NCBI GenBank assembly: GCA_022360095.1
Contig: JAKSDK010001569.1
Location: 121,455 to 185,454, forward strand
Reading direction: 5' to 3'
DNA: 64,000 nt
Origin: Phycisphaerales bacterium
GTDB lineage: Bacteria; Planctomycetota; Phycisphaerae; UBA1845; UTPLA1
The notes below the pieces were generated by a model that saw only the letters and a list, made by a program, of their open reading frames with translations, made no database searches and had not been told where the DNA came from. The position numbers and the translations under genes were made by a program. Below, one piece after another: positions 19,582-27,123 of the stretch (its first letter is position 1; each line of letters opens with the position of its first letter).

Positions 19582-21162
19582 ATGAGCGATCCAAAGAAAC
19601 AATACAAGGTCTTCATCGCCTCGCCGGGCGACCTGGACGCGGAACGCCGCGCGTTCAAGGAAGTCATCGACGAGATGAACGATGGTTTTGCCGAGGCCGC
19701 GGACGCAAGTCTCGAACCGTTGGCCTGGGAGCTTTCCTACTCCGTCGTGGGGCGTCCGCCTCAGGATGTTTTCAATGACATGGTGGACCAGTGCGACTGT
19801 TTTATTTTGGCCCTGCACCGTCGTTGGGGACAAGATGCTCCCGATTCGGAATATAGCTCCTATACGGAGGAAGAGTTCCACCGGGCACTCAACCGTTTCA
19901 ACAAGACCGGTAAGCCGCGAATCTTCGTGTTCCTGAAGAAGATCGACACGGAGTTCATGGTTGATCCCGGTGAGCAGTTGAAGCATGTCCTCGCCTTTCG
20001 CAAGGAACTCGAAAAGTCAAACAACGTGATCTACAAGGAGTTCGAGGACGAGAACGGGTTTCGATTGTTACTGCGCATTCACTTGAAAGCCCTCATCAAG
20101 GACGAACTGCCCTCGGTGCTTCATAAGCGTGAGGCGGTTGTGCTGCCGGTCGAGACCATCGCACGTTTGGAGAAAGCGGAAGCCGAAAATAAGCGGATGT
20201 TGGCCGAAGTTGAAGAAGCACGTAAACAAATCAAAGAGGAGACCGAAGCGGTCCAGAAAAAGCTCGACGCCAAGGCATTGGAACACGAGAAGCAAACACT
20301 GCAACATGCCCGGCTTGCTGCCAAGGCGGCCCTGGACTGTCGGGTGGAAGAAGCGCGGCAGAGCTTCGCCGTCGTGACGCAGGCTACGAACAATCTGAGT
20401 GTTCTTTACCTGTGCTATGAGTTCTATAAACGTATTGGCGAGTTGGATGAGGCGGAAGAAATCCTGAATCGCTGGTTGTCGATCAGCGGTCCGGATCAGG
20501 AATCAGCGGAGGCCGCCGCCGCCTACTGCAACCTCGGGCTGGTCTGCCGAACGCGTGGCGATCTGGACCGCTCGGAGGAGATGCACCGCAAGTCTCTGGC
20601 CATCGAGGAGAAGCTCGGGCGGCAGGAAGGCGTGGCCCGTGACTACGGCAACCTCGGGCTGATCTACCAAACGCGTGGCGATCTGGACCGCGCAGAAAAG
20701 ATGTTCCGCAAGGCGCTTGTGATCAACGAGGAGCTCGGCCGGAAGGAAGGCATGGCCAACCAATACGGCAACCTCGGGCTGATCTACAGGACGCGCGGCG
20801 ATCTGGACCGCGCGGAGGAGATGCACCGCAGGTCTCTGGCCATCGAGGAGAAGCTCGGCCGGCAGGAAGGCATGGCCAGCGAATATGGCAACCTTGGGCT
20901 GATTTACAAGACGCGTGGCGATCTGGTCTGCGCGGAGCAAATGCACCGCAGGGCGCTTGAGATCAACGAGAAGCTCGGACGGCCGGAAGGTATGGCCATC
21001 CAGTACGGCAACCTCGGAGTGATCTACAGAAAGCGTGGCGGCCCGGAGGAGGCGCGGCGTTTGTGGACGAAGGCCCGAGAGCTGTTTGAGAGAATCGGTA
21101 TGAAGCCTGAGGTTAAGAAGATAGACAAGCTCATTAAAGAGCTTGAAGAAAAAAAGTCTTAG
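19582..21162 (+). CDS. DUF4062 N-terminal domain protein with coiled coil and TPR repeats
   Basis: A 526-residue protein; ATG at 19582 (the in-frame GTG just before is equivalent). Residues 7-110 resemble the DUF4062 family: YKVFIASPGDLDAERRAFKE, an acidic CDCFILALHRRWG strand and EEEFHRAL. That family has a TIR-like flavodoxin fold and is often the N-terminal module of multidomain signalling or conflict proteins. Residues about 180-250 form a charged coiled coil (EKAEAENKRMLAEVEEARKQ). From about 295 on come TPR repeats; five are near-identical 40-residue units (YGNLGLIYxTRGDLDRAEEM). It ends KKIDKLIKELEEKKS. Cytosolic. A role in sensing or defence is inference from architecture and from its place in a repeat-rich island; no nuclease or effector domain was recognised. 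Confidence 0.82.
   Translation: MSDPKKQYKVFIASPGDLDAERRAFKEVIDEMNDGFAEAADASLEPLAWELSYSVVGRPPQDVFNDMVDQCDCFILALHRRWGQDAPDSEYSSYTEEEFHRALNRFNKTGKPRIFVFLKKIDTEFMVDPGEQLKHVLAFRKELEKSNNVIYKEFEDENGFRLLLRIHLKALIKDELPSVLHKREAVVLPVETIARLEKAEAENKRMLAEVEEARKQIKEETEAVQKKLDAKALEHEKQTLQHARLAAKAALDCRVEEARQSFAVVTQATNNLSVLYLCYEFYKRIGELDEAEEILNRWLSISGPDQESAEAAAAYCNLGLVCRTRGDLDRSEEMHRKSLAIEEKLGRQEGVARDYGNLGLIYQTRGDLDRAEKMFRKALVINEELGRKEGMANQYGNLGLIYRTRGDLDRAEEMHRRSLAIEEKLGRQEGMASEYGNLGLIYKTRGDLVCAEQMHRRALEINEKLGRPEGMAIQYGNLGVIYRKRGGPEEARRLWTKARELFERIGMKPEVKKIDKLIKELEEKKS
20524..21051 (+). repeat. 120-base tandem repeats encoding TPR units
   Basis: Units start at 20524, 20644, 20764, 20884 and 21004 with TAC/TAT-GGC-AAC-CT-GG, and share long identical stretches such as CGTGGCGATCTGGACCGC. 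Identity at DNA level suggests recent duplication or gene conversion. Copy number could vary between strains. Confidence 0.85.
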
Positions 21163-21412
21163 GCAGCCGTTCTCGACAGAAAATTCACATTCCCTAAAGA
21201 CTCCCAAAAATTCTTCTTGACGCCTGTCGATGTTGTGGTACGCGTCCGGGCGTGTTAAACCTATGGTCCAATTCAATGTACCTTAATGCGCGCATGTCTG
21301 CGCGTATATCAGTCGTCCCACCACCTACCTGCGGCAACCCGCGAGGGTCCGGCCGCTCCATAGGGCGGAACACCAGATGGGTGGTGGGCTGTCTGAGAAG
21401 GAGGTCAACCCC

Positions 21413-21826
21413 ATGTTGATCCAGTTCAAGCGAAGTCGGCTACGGGCGGTCATCGAGTCCATCCATCACGGTCGCTACATCACCTGTCCCAAGGAAGGCT
21501 ACGAGTGGGAGGACAACGAACTCCTCGCAGTGGGCGGGGCCTGCATGTCGGAGTTGATGTTTCGGCGGCAGATCAGACACATGGAGACGACCGACGATCG
21601 GCTTCGCTGTCTGCGGCGAGTGCCGTTCGATCGGCTCAGTGGTCGACTAAGCACGGCGCTGGATTATGCGATCTGCGTTATTTCGACGCTTGGAGTCAGC
21701 CGTGTCTCCGAGCGAGAGAAGACCTACAAGACGGAGGTCGTTTACCACGATCCGAAGTTCGAACTGATGAAGCCTGACGTGAAGAAGATGGACGACTTGC
21801 TGAGTAAGTTGGAAGACAAGAATTGA
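21413..21826 (+). CDS. Hypothetical protein sharing a C-terminal motif with the TPR protein
   Basis: A 137-residue protein. ATG at 21413 chosen because AGGAGG (21399-21404) lies eight bases upstream; an in-frame ATG at 21377 is less likely. It begins MLIQFKRSRLRAVIESIHHG, is basic and has no signal peptide or membrane helix. No family was recognised. The last residues (LMKPDVKKMDDLLSKLEDKN) closely match the end of the preceding DUF4062-TPR protein (GMKPEVKKIDKLIKELEEKK), which suggests a shared ancestor, a recombined tail or a common binding site. It lies 250 bases after that gene on the same strand, followed by a strong terminator 85 bases past its stop. A functional pair is possible but unproven. 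Confidence 0.65.
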   Translation: MLIQFKRSRLRAVIESIHHGRYITCPKEGYEWEDNELLAVGGACMSELMFRRQIRHMETTDDRLRCLRRVPFDRLSGRLSTALDYAICVISTLGVSRVSEREKTYKTEVVYHDPKFELMKPDVKKMDDLLSKLEDKN

Positions 21827-21910
21827 AATAGACCATTCGTCGGAGCAGGGCGGTGCCCGTTGGGATGGGGTTGGTGTTCAAGCGGTGGGGTTCTCGATGT
21901 GGCGCGCTGC

Positions 21911-21937
21911 ACCCCGGGCAGGGCGGCCCGGGGCTTT
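21911..21937 (+). terminator. Intrinsic terminator after the small gene at 21413
   Basis: CCCCGGGC (21912-21919), loop AGGGCG, GCCCGGGG (21926-21933), then CTTTC. It lies about 85 bases past the stop at 21826. Confidence 0.7.
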
Positions 21938-22005
21938 CAAGATCTCTTGAGTTTTCAACCCCGAAGACCCTTGACCCCTTGACCCCTAATCCCCTCTCCC
22001 CTCCT
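21911..22005 (-). repeat. G-rich dispersed repeat with terminator hairpin, copy 2 (inverted)
   Basis: Read on the minus strand: GGGGATTAGGGGTCAAGGGG, TCAAGGGTCTTCGGGG, GATCTTGAAAGCCCCGGGC and its hairpin partner. It shares block order with the copies at 14225-14334 and 39235-39368. Confidence 0.65.
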
Positions 22006-22008
22006 GCA

Positions 22009-22734
22009 TCAGTCGAACGAAAACGCTGAGGGGCAGAGCGCCTTCAGCGTGCAGTTCTCACAGTCCGGTTTGCGCGCGGAGCAGACCTGGCGGCCGTGCC
22101 AGATCAATGCGTGGCCGGTGTAGGCCCACTCTTTTTGAGGGAAGACCTCCATCAAATCTCGCTCGATCTTGACGGCGTCCTTGCTGTCGCGGGATCGCCA
22201 TGTCAGATGCAAACGGTGGGCCAGACGGCCGATGTGGGTGTCGACAACGAAGCCTTCGTTCTTGCCGAACCAGGTGCCGAGGATCACGTTGGCCGTCTTT
22301 CGGGCGACGCCCGGGAGTTCGAGGAGCTCGTCCATTGTGTCGGGGACTTTGCCGCCGAATTTTTCGGTCATGACCCGACCGGCGCCGATGATGTTCTTGG
22401 CCTTGTTGCGATAGAAGCCGGTGGACTGGATCAGTTTCTCCACGTCTTTCTGGTCGGCGTTGGCGAAGTCTTTGGCGGTTTTGTAACGTTTGAACAATGC
22501 CGGTGTGACCATGTTGACTCGGACGTCGGTGCATTGGGCCGAGAGAATGGTCGAGACCAGAAGCTGGAGGGCGGACTTGTGTGTCAGGGCGCATTCCGCT
22601 TCGGGATAAAGCTTATGCAGGCCCTTGAGGATTTTCTTCGATCGGGAGGACCGGTCCTTGTCGGATTCGCGGATGGACCGGGCCGGTTTCTTCGTCAGCT
22701 TCTTTCGCTTGGTGGCTCGTCGGGTGGTTGCCAA
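22009..22734 (-). CDS. nth: Endonuclease III, DNA glycosylase/AP lyase
   Basis: A 241-residue protein acting in base-excision repair of oxidised pyrimidines. A TTG start at 22734 is preferred because GGAGGTG lies five bases upstream; an in-frame ATG at 22779 would deepen the overlap with the upstream gene. The helix-hairpin-helix LPGVARKTANVILG includes the catalytic Lys after GVAR, and VVDTHIGRL supplies the catalytic Asp. The C-terminus has the [4Fe-4S] ligand pattern C-x6-C-x2-C-x5-C (CSARKPDCENCTLKALC). The basic N-terminus (KRKKLTKKPARS) is longer than in E. coli Nth. It is the last gene of a six-gene minus-strand run and overlaps the membrane-protein gene by 40 bases, so translation is probably coupled. 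Confidence 0.95.
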   Translation of the reverse strand: MATTRRATKRKKLTKKPARSIRESDKDRSSRSKKILKGLHKLYPEAECALTHKSALQLLVSTILSAQCTDVRVNMVTPALFKRYKTAKDFANADQKDVEKLIQSTGFYRNKAKNIIGAGRVMTEKFGGKVPDTMDELLELPGVARKTANVILGTWFGKNEGFVVDTHIGRLAHRLHLTWRSRDSKDAVKIERDLMEVFPQKEWAYTGHALIWHGRQVCSARKPDCENCTLKALCPSAFSFD

Positions 22735-23264
22735 TCCGCACCTCCGTATTGTGCTTCTTTCTTGCGCTTCGACGGCCATGCCAGACTGAACAAAGTCAGC
22801 GTCACAAGGACAAGGTTGACTTTCGAAATGCGCACGGCCGTGTCGTGAAAGTCGTCGAAGACGGCCTTGACCGCCGCCTCGGGATCAGGCGTGCCGACGG
22901 CCGATTGCAGGTTGGTGATCTTCGGTGTCAGGACGGTTACGCTGTAGAGCAACATGCCCGTCGCCAACAGGATTAACACCAGGCGCAGCCAGTCGGTTGT
23001 TTTCCGCTCGCCGGCGATGATAAGGACGGTCTGCGAGAGCACCAGAACGGCCGCGCAGATCATCTGCACTTTATCGAAGCGCGTGAAGTTCACCGCCATG
23101 ATCTGTCCCGCGACGGTGTTGGGCTGATCGACACCGGTCTGCCGCATGACGCTGAAGGTCGTCTGTGCGACGATGGCGATCAGAATCATGCCGCCCAGCC
23201 AGACTCCGGCGGCGGACGTGGCGATCGCGCGGAGGAGTTGGTGAGTGGAGATGGTTATCATCAT
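22695..23264 (-). CDS. DUF4149/TMEM205-like membrane protein
   Basis: A 189-residue protein; ATG at 23264 overlaps the moaE stop in an ATGA arrangement (a second ATG follows at once). Four hydrophobic segments are visible, roughly at residues 8-33, 62-80, 90-110 and 145-165. The pattern (ATSAAGVWLGGMILIAIVAQ, then VNFTRFDKVQMICAAVLVL) fits the DUF4149 family of small inner-membrane proteins, whose function is not known. The C-terminal tail is soluble and basic/polar (WPSKRKKEAQYGG). It lies between moaE and nth and is probably cotranscribed; nothing points to a role in molybdopterin synthesis. Confidence 0.75.
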   Translation of the reverse strand: MMITISTHQLLRAIATSAAGVWLGGMILIAIVAQTTFSVMRQTGVDQPNTVAGQIMAVNFTRFDKVQMICAAVLVLSQTVLIIAGERKTTDWLRLVLILLATGMLLYSVTVLTPKITNLQSAVGTPDPEAAVKAVFDDFHDTAVRISKVNLVLVTLTLFSLAWPSKRKKEAQYGGADWQPPDEPPSERS

Positions 23265-23680
23265 GTGGGGTTCACCCATGAGGACGTGCCGTCGGCCCAG
23301 ATATCCTTCTTCCATATGGGAACGTCGGTCTTCACGGCATCGACGATCCAGCGACAGGCATCGAAGGCCGCGACGCGGTGGGCTGAGACGACGACAACGG
23401 CAATCGACGCCTCGCCGACATTCAATTTACCCAAACGATGTACAATCGCGGCGTCGAGGATTTCAAACTGTTCGCCTGCTCGTTTTCGGATGACTTCCAT
23501 CTGCTCCTGTGCCATTTCTTCATAGGCTTCGTAGTCCAGCGCAGAGATCGTTCTGCCGTCCGACTCATCGGCTCGCACGGTGCCGATGAAGGTGGAGACG
23601 GCGCCGGCATCCTGGTTGTGCATGTCGGCGGCGAGAGCCTGCGCGTCGATGGGATCATGGGTGAGCCGTACCCTGGACAT
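23261..23680 (-). CDS. moaE: Molybdopterin synthase catalytic subunit MoaE
   Basis: A 139-residue protein of normal length. With MoaD it transfers sulfur to precursor Z to make molybdopterin in the cytosol. The signature HRLGKLNVGEASIAVVVVSA and HRVAAFDACRWIVDAVKTD is clear, as are VSTFIGTVRADE near the N-terminus and the catalytic-lysine region VPIWKKD. It starts three bases after the moaD stop and overlaps the following gene by four bases. No other moa or mog gene is in the window, so precursor Z and insertion steps must be encoded elsewhere. Confidence 0.95.
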   Translation of the reverse strand: MSRVRLTHDPIDAQALAADMHNQDAGAVSTFIGTVRADESDGRTISALDYEAYEEMAQEQMEVIRKRAGEQFEILDAAIVHRLGKLNVGEASIAVVVVSAHRVAAFDACRWIVDAVKTDVPIWKKDIWADGTSSWVNPT

Positions 23681-23683
23681 CGG

Positions 23684-23929
23684 TCAGCCTCCGGACACGG
23701 GGGGAATGACGGCAATTTCATCACCGTCGGAGAGTTTGTGGTCAAGTGCGACGTATGCACGGTTCACGGCGAGCCGAATTCCCAGGACGATCCCAAGCTT
23801 AGGATATTTTTCCGACAGAATCCCGGCTGCAACTCCGACGGTCTCGCCCTCGTCGATTTCCAAGGCGATTTCCGCCTCGTCGACGAGTTCCCGTGCCGGA
23901 CCAAAAAACTTGACGGTAATGGTTGCCAT
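23684..23929 (-). CDS. moaD: Molybdopterin synthase sulfur carrier subunit MoaD
   Basis: An 81-residue ubiquitin-like sulfur carrier. ATG at 23929 (MATITVKFFGPARELV) gives the normal family length; a longer frame to 23992 adds 21 residues of unlikely composition. The C-terminus ends PPVSGG, the Gly-Gly that is adenylated and thiocarboxylated. LSDGDEIAVIPP is the usual MoaD/ThiS end. It sits directly before moaE, which supports MoaD over ThiS. Confidence 0.93.
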   Translation of the reverse strand: MATITVKFFGPARELVDEAEIALEIDEGETVGVAAGILSEKYPKLGIVLGIRLAVNRAYVALDHKLSDGDEIAVIPPVSGG

Positions 23930-24008
23930 TCTTAGTGCGCCTGTTGTTTCATCGTTCCGACGGAATTGTAGTCCACCGTCACACGACCACAACCGTATTT
24001 GTTTTTGC

Positions 24009-24431
24009 TCAACCGGGCGCTTTGCTCAGACGCATATACGTCACTTGCGCCACGGCCACTTTCGTCTTGTTCGTGTCGAAGAGTTCGACGCCGACAGGGC
24101 AGAGCGTTCGTCCGATTTTGATCACCTTCGCCTCCGCAGTGACGTCGCTCCGGCAAGCAGCCAGAAAGCGAATGTTCAAATCCGTGGTCGTCATCGGTTG
24201 TTCCGGACCGGTCTGCGTCATGATGGCGAAGCAGGCGATGCTGTCTGCGACCGTGGTCAGCAGTCCGCCGTGATAGGAGCGATAGATCCCATCGTAACGA
24301 CGGTTATGCGGCACGGTGGCCCGGCAATAGCCTTCGTCCAGCTCGTCGATGTGAATGCCGAGGGCTTCCACGATCGGAATCGGTCGAATGGTTTCGAGGA
24401 TGGCTTCTTTTGCTTCTTGTTTCAACATCAA
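24009..24431 (-). CDS. PaaI-like hotdog-fold thioesterase
   Basis: A 140-residue single hotdog domain. The motif YHGGLLTTVADSIACFA is the PaaI/4HBT signature, with Gly-Gly at the helix start and Asp as the likely catalytic acid; TTDLNIRFLAAC and EAKVIKIGRTLCPVGVELFD form the following strands. Such enzymes cleave acyl- or aryl-CoA thioesters in the cytosol; the substrate cannot be told here. It lies between the phosphotransferase gene and moaD on the same strand, about 80 bases from moaD, so cotranscription is plausible without implying a shared pathway. Confidence 0.88.
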   Translation of the reverse strand: MMLKQEAKEAILETIRPIPIVEALGIHIDELDEGYCRATVPHNRRYDGIYRSYHGGLLTTVADSIACFAIMTQTGPEQPMTTTDLNIRFLAACRSDVTAEAKVIKIGRTLCPVGVELFDTNKTKVAVAQVTYMRLSKAPG

Positions 24432-24480
24432 TGGCGTCTCTTTCGGCGGTGCTGACCGGCGTCGCGGCGCTTCGCATTCG

Positions 24481-25563
24481 TTATTCGTCCGGTTTGTCCA
24501 GAACGTTCCAGGCCTGGTTCTTTTCCAACCACTTCACTTTTCGCAACACCACTTCAAGGAAGGCAAATCCCTCCAGTCCGGCGAATGTCCCTGTTCTCAG
24601 GATCGGAGGCACGGCCTGGGCGATCAAGACTTCCTGCATCAAGAACGGAATCGCCTGGAGTTCGGCTTTGCTCAGGACGTTGACTTCATCGTATCCACGG
24701 AGAAATCGCTTCGCCCGAAGGCCGTCGGTCCGATCCTCCCACTTGGACAGGTCGCGTCCGCCGGTCACCATGGAAAACTGCAGGCAGCCGTTGGCGACGT
24801 CCATGACGCGCGGGCGTATCCTCGCGGCATCATAGTCGAGGACGGCCGCCACGTGTTCATCGTTGAAGATGAGATTGCCGGGATGCCAGTCCGAATGGAC
24901 GATCTGCGTTTCCCATTCGGGCATGCCCAGTTCGTTGACGGCCTTCGCGGCCTGTTTGTACGATCGTCGAAGGTTCCTGAGGAGATCGATCAGGGCCGTT
25001 TCCCGTCCCTTCATGTTGGGCTCTTTGATCAGTAGCTCTCCCATCGGCTTGAATGCGTCATAAACCATCTTCGCGTCATGGTAGTGTCCGCGAGGCGGCT
25101 CCCATTCCGAATGATAATGGTAGACCAGACTATGATATAGGCTCAGCGTTTTTCCAGATTCGTACGTGGCGACGAGACCGCCTCGGTACATTTCTCCCTC
25201 GATGAACTCATAGACCTCGTAAATTACGTTCCCGATCTTGAGCATGGAGTTGTTGTGGTCACGTGTCCCGATCAGATGGGGAAGGGGAAAATTCTTCGAG
25301 GCCAAATGCTGTTGGAGCGAGTGACTGAATGCCACTCGGTAGGTGTCCGTTTTACCGGGCGGCCGGCGTTTGATGAGGTATTTTCCCTGGTTCGTTTGAA
25401 TCACGACCTTGGCCGCAGCATGTGAGCCACGGGCAAAGTCCCGGATTTCTCCCACGATGCCGAGGTCGTACGCGCTGAGGACCTTGGCAAGTTCGTCCGA
25501 TTCAAATTTCGCCCGCTCGGCAGCCATTCTGAGTATCTTAAGGTCAGAACGAACGCTCGGCAT
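24481..25563 (-). CDS. APH-family phosphotransferase / kinase-like protein
   Basis: A 360-residue protein with ATG at 25563 (GTG at 25575 and ATG at 25527 also fit). The catalytic loop HSDWHPGNLIF and the metal-binding AVLDYDAARI are the APH/ChoK signatures (HxDxxxxN and D). The Gly-rich/Lys part is GSHAAAKVVIQTNQGKYLIKRR. Families in this fold phosphorylate small molecules such as sugars, homoserine or aminoglycosides; the length and N-terminus resemble CotS-like members. It is divergent from the MTA phosphorylase gene and leads a six-gene minus-strand run. The substrate is unknown; drug resistance should not be assumed. Confidence 0.83.
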   Translation of the reverse strand: MPSVRSDLKILRMAAERAKFESDELAKVLSAYDLGIVGEIRDFARGSHAAAKVVIQTNQGKYLIKRRPPGKTDTYRVAFSHSLQQHLASKNFPLPHLIGTRDHNNSMLKIGNVIYEVYEFIEGEMYRGGLVATYESGKTLSLYHSLVYHYHSEWEPPRGHYHDAKMVYDAFKPMGELLIKEPNMKGRETALIDLLRNLRRSYKQAAKAVNELGMPEWETQIVHSDWHPGNLIFNDEHVAAVLDYDAARIRPRVMDVANGCLQFSMVTGGRDLSKWEDRTDGLRAKRFLRGYDEVNVLSKAELQAIPFLMQEVLIAQAVPPILRTGTFAGLEGFAFLEVVLRKVKWLEKNQAWNVLDKPDE

Positions 25564-25582
25564 CCGCCTCGGCACGCCTGAT

Positions 25583-25611
25583 TTGACCGATTGGCTTGAA
25601 GCGGTGATAGT
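25583..25611 (+). promoter_or_regulatory. Possible promoter for the MTA phosphorylase operon
   Basis: TTGACC at 25583-25588, 17 bases, then GATAGT at 25606-25611, upstream of the start at 25675. The -10 box matches four of six consensus bases. Confidence 0.35.
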
Positions 25612-25674
25612 GCTCTTTTGACATCATTTATTGAAGCGACGTTCCTTTTTAATGGAAAGGAGAGCACGAGGGCC

Positions 25675-26559
25675 ATGATCGGATTGATCGGTGGGACGGG
25701 TTTGGGCCAGGCATTGTTCGCCGAAGTCAGCGGCGAGGCCGAGGTCGTGGAGACGCCTTTTGGCAAGCCGAGCGCGGCCATCATCCGTGGTGCCTGCCAG
25801 GGGATGGAAGTCGCTTTCCTGCCTCGTCACGGTCCTGAGCACACGCTTCCGCCCTCTGCGGTTCCCTATCGTGCCAACATCTATGCCCTGAAGAAAATCG
25901 GTGTCACACATATTCTCGCCAGCGGGGCGACAGGCAGTTTGCGTGAAGAAATTCGGCCTCGGGATCTCGTGATTCCGGATCAGGTGATCGATCGCACGAC
26001 GCAGCGCGTCTCCACGTTTTTCGGTGAACCCGGCGTCGCCGCCCACATCGAGTTCGCGGAGCCTTTTTGCCCGACTCTGCGTCAAGTTCTACTCGAAGCT
26101 GGTGGAAAGATCGATGCGAACCTTCATGACGGCGGAACCTATGTATGCATGGAGGGGCCCGCGTTCTCCAGCGTGGCGGAAAGCAGGATGCATCGTGCCT
26201 GGGGCGGTGACCTGATCGGAATGACGTGCATGCCGGAAGCCAAGTTGGCCCGGGAGGCCGAAATCTGCTATGGCCTCATCTGTTTGCCGACGGACTATGA
26301 CTGCTGGCGTCCACATGATCCCTCGATGGACAAACGGGCACTGCTCAAGGAAATTCTCGGTCACGTGCAGCATGCGACGGCGAATTCGATCAAGCTGTTG
26401 CAGGCCGTGCTGCAGGGCATGGCGAATGGGAAATTGCCCTCATGCGACTGTCGAAATGCATTGAGCCTGGCCGTCTGGACCAAACCTGACAACATTGACT
26501 TGGAAGTGCGAAGGCGATTGGGTGTCATCCTGGAACGCTATTCAAATTCCACGATTTGA
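25675..26559 (+). CDS. mtnP: S-methyl-5'-thioadenosine phosphorylase
   Basis: A 294-residue protein. ATG at 25675 places IGLIGGTGLGQA at the N-terminus as in the family, with AAAGGAG upstream at 25655-25661. It phosphorolyses methylthioadenosine to adenine and methylthioribose-1-phosphate in methionine salvage. MEGPAFSSVAESRMHRAWGG and GMTCMPEAKLAREAEICY are the family signature; TDYDCW keeps the two Asp that select 6-aminopurines, favouring MTAP over purine nucleoside phosphorylase. LPRHGPEH holds the phosphate-site His. It is the first gene of a plus-strand run; its stop nearly abuts pgpA. No other salvage gene is in the window. Confidence 0.92.
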   Translation: MIGLIGGTGLGQALFAEVSGEAEVVETPFGKPSAAIIRGACQGMEVAFLPRHGPEHTLPPSAVPYRANIYALKKIGVTHILASGATGSLREEIRPRDLVIPDQVIDRTTQRVSTFFGEPGVAAHIEFAEPFCPTLRQVLLEAGGKIDANLHDGGTYVCMEGPAFSSVAESRMHRAWGGDLIGMTCMPEAKLAREAEICYGLICLPTDYDCWRPHDPSMDKRALLKEILGHVQHATANSIKLLQAVLQGMANGKLPSCDCRNALSLAVWTKPDNIDLEVRRRLGVILERYSNSTI

Positions 26560-26573
26560 TCGACTCAGACATC

Positions 26574-27122
26574 ATGGTTGACACCAACGCCGGCGTTGAT
26601 AGCAAGAGCACGGAACGCAGTTTTTCCGACAAACTGTTTCTGTTCATCGGCTCTCTCGCGTACCTGGGATTTGTTCCCGTTGCGTCCGGTACGGTATCCG
26701 TCGCGGTTGCGGGTGTGCCGCTTTACCTGTTGCTGACGCTTGTCCTTGATCTCACCGTGTCGGCATACATCACGGTCGTCGTCGCGTTTTCACTGTTCAG
26801 CATTTGGATTGCCGATCGAGCCGACCGTGTGCTCGGCGAGAAGGATAGCTCCCGGAACGTCATCGACGAACTGCCCGGTTACCTCATCGCGTTGATTGGG
26901 TTGCCTGTCACATGGCAGCTGATTGCCGCTGCGTTTTTCATTGAGCGCGCCATCGACATCGTGAAAGTCTGGCCCGCAAGCTGGATCGAGCGGCGCCTAC
27001 CAGGCGGCTGGGGCGTTGTGCTTGATGATGTCGTCGCCGGCCTGTACACGCTGGCGATATTGCATCTCGGTGTGTATTGGGCGCCGGCCTGGTTCGGCGT
27101 CAAAGTGGCGGAAGCAGTCTGA
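26574..27122 (+). CDS. pgpA: Phosphatidylglycerophosphatase A
   Basis: A 182-residue membrane protein. ATG at 26574 is preferred; a TTG at 26556 that overlaps the mtnP stop is possible and would couple translation. It removes the phosphate of phosphatidylglycerophosphate to make phosphatidylglycerol. The two PgpA signatures are present: SRNVIDELPGYLIAL and RRLPGGWGVVLDDVVAGLY, the latter with the paired Asp. Hydrophobic segments occur around LFIGSLAYLGFVPVASGTVS, VPLYLLLTLVLDL and the C-terminus. The next gene starts two bases after its stop. Confidence 0.93.
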   Translation: MVDTNAGVDSKSTERSFSDKLFLFIGSLAYLGFVPVASGTVSVAVAGVPLYLLLTLVLDLTVSAYITVVVAFSLFSIWIADRADRVLGEKDSSRNVIDELPGYLIALIGLPVTWQLIAAAFFIERAIDIVKVWPASWIERRLPGGWGVVLDDVVAGLYTLAILHLGVYWAPAWFGVKVAEAV

Positions 27123-27123
27123 T

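Noticed and set aside
24481..25563. Aminoglycoside resistance gene
   Set aside because: Only the general APH catalytic motifs are present; the protein is embedded in a housekeeping run and resembles broad phosphotransferases rather than a specific resistance enzyme.
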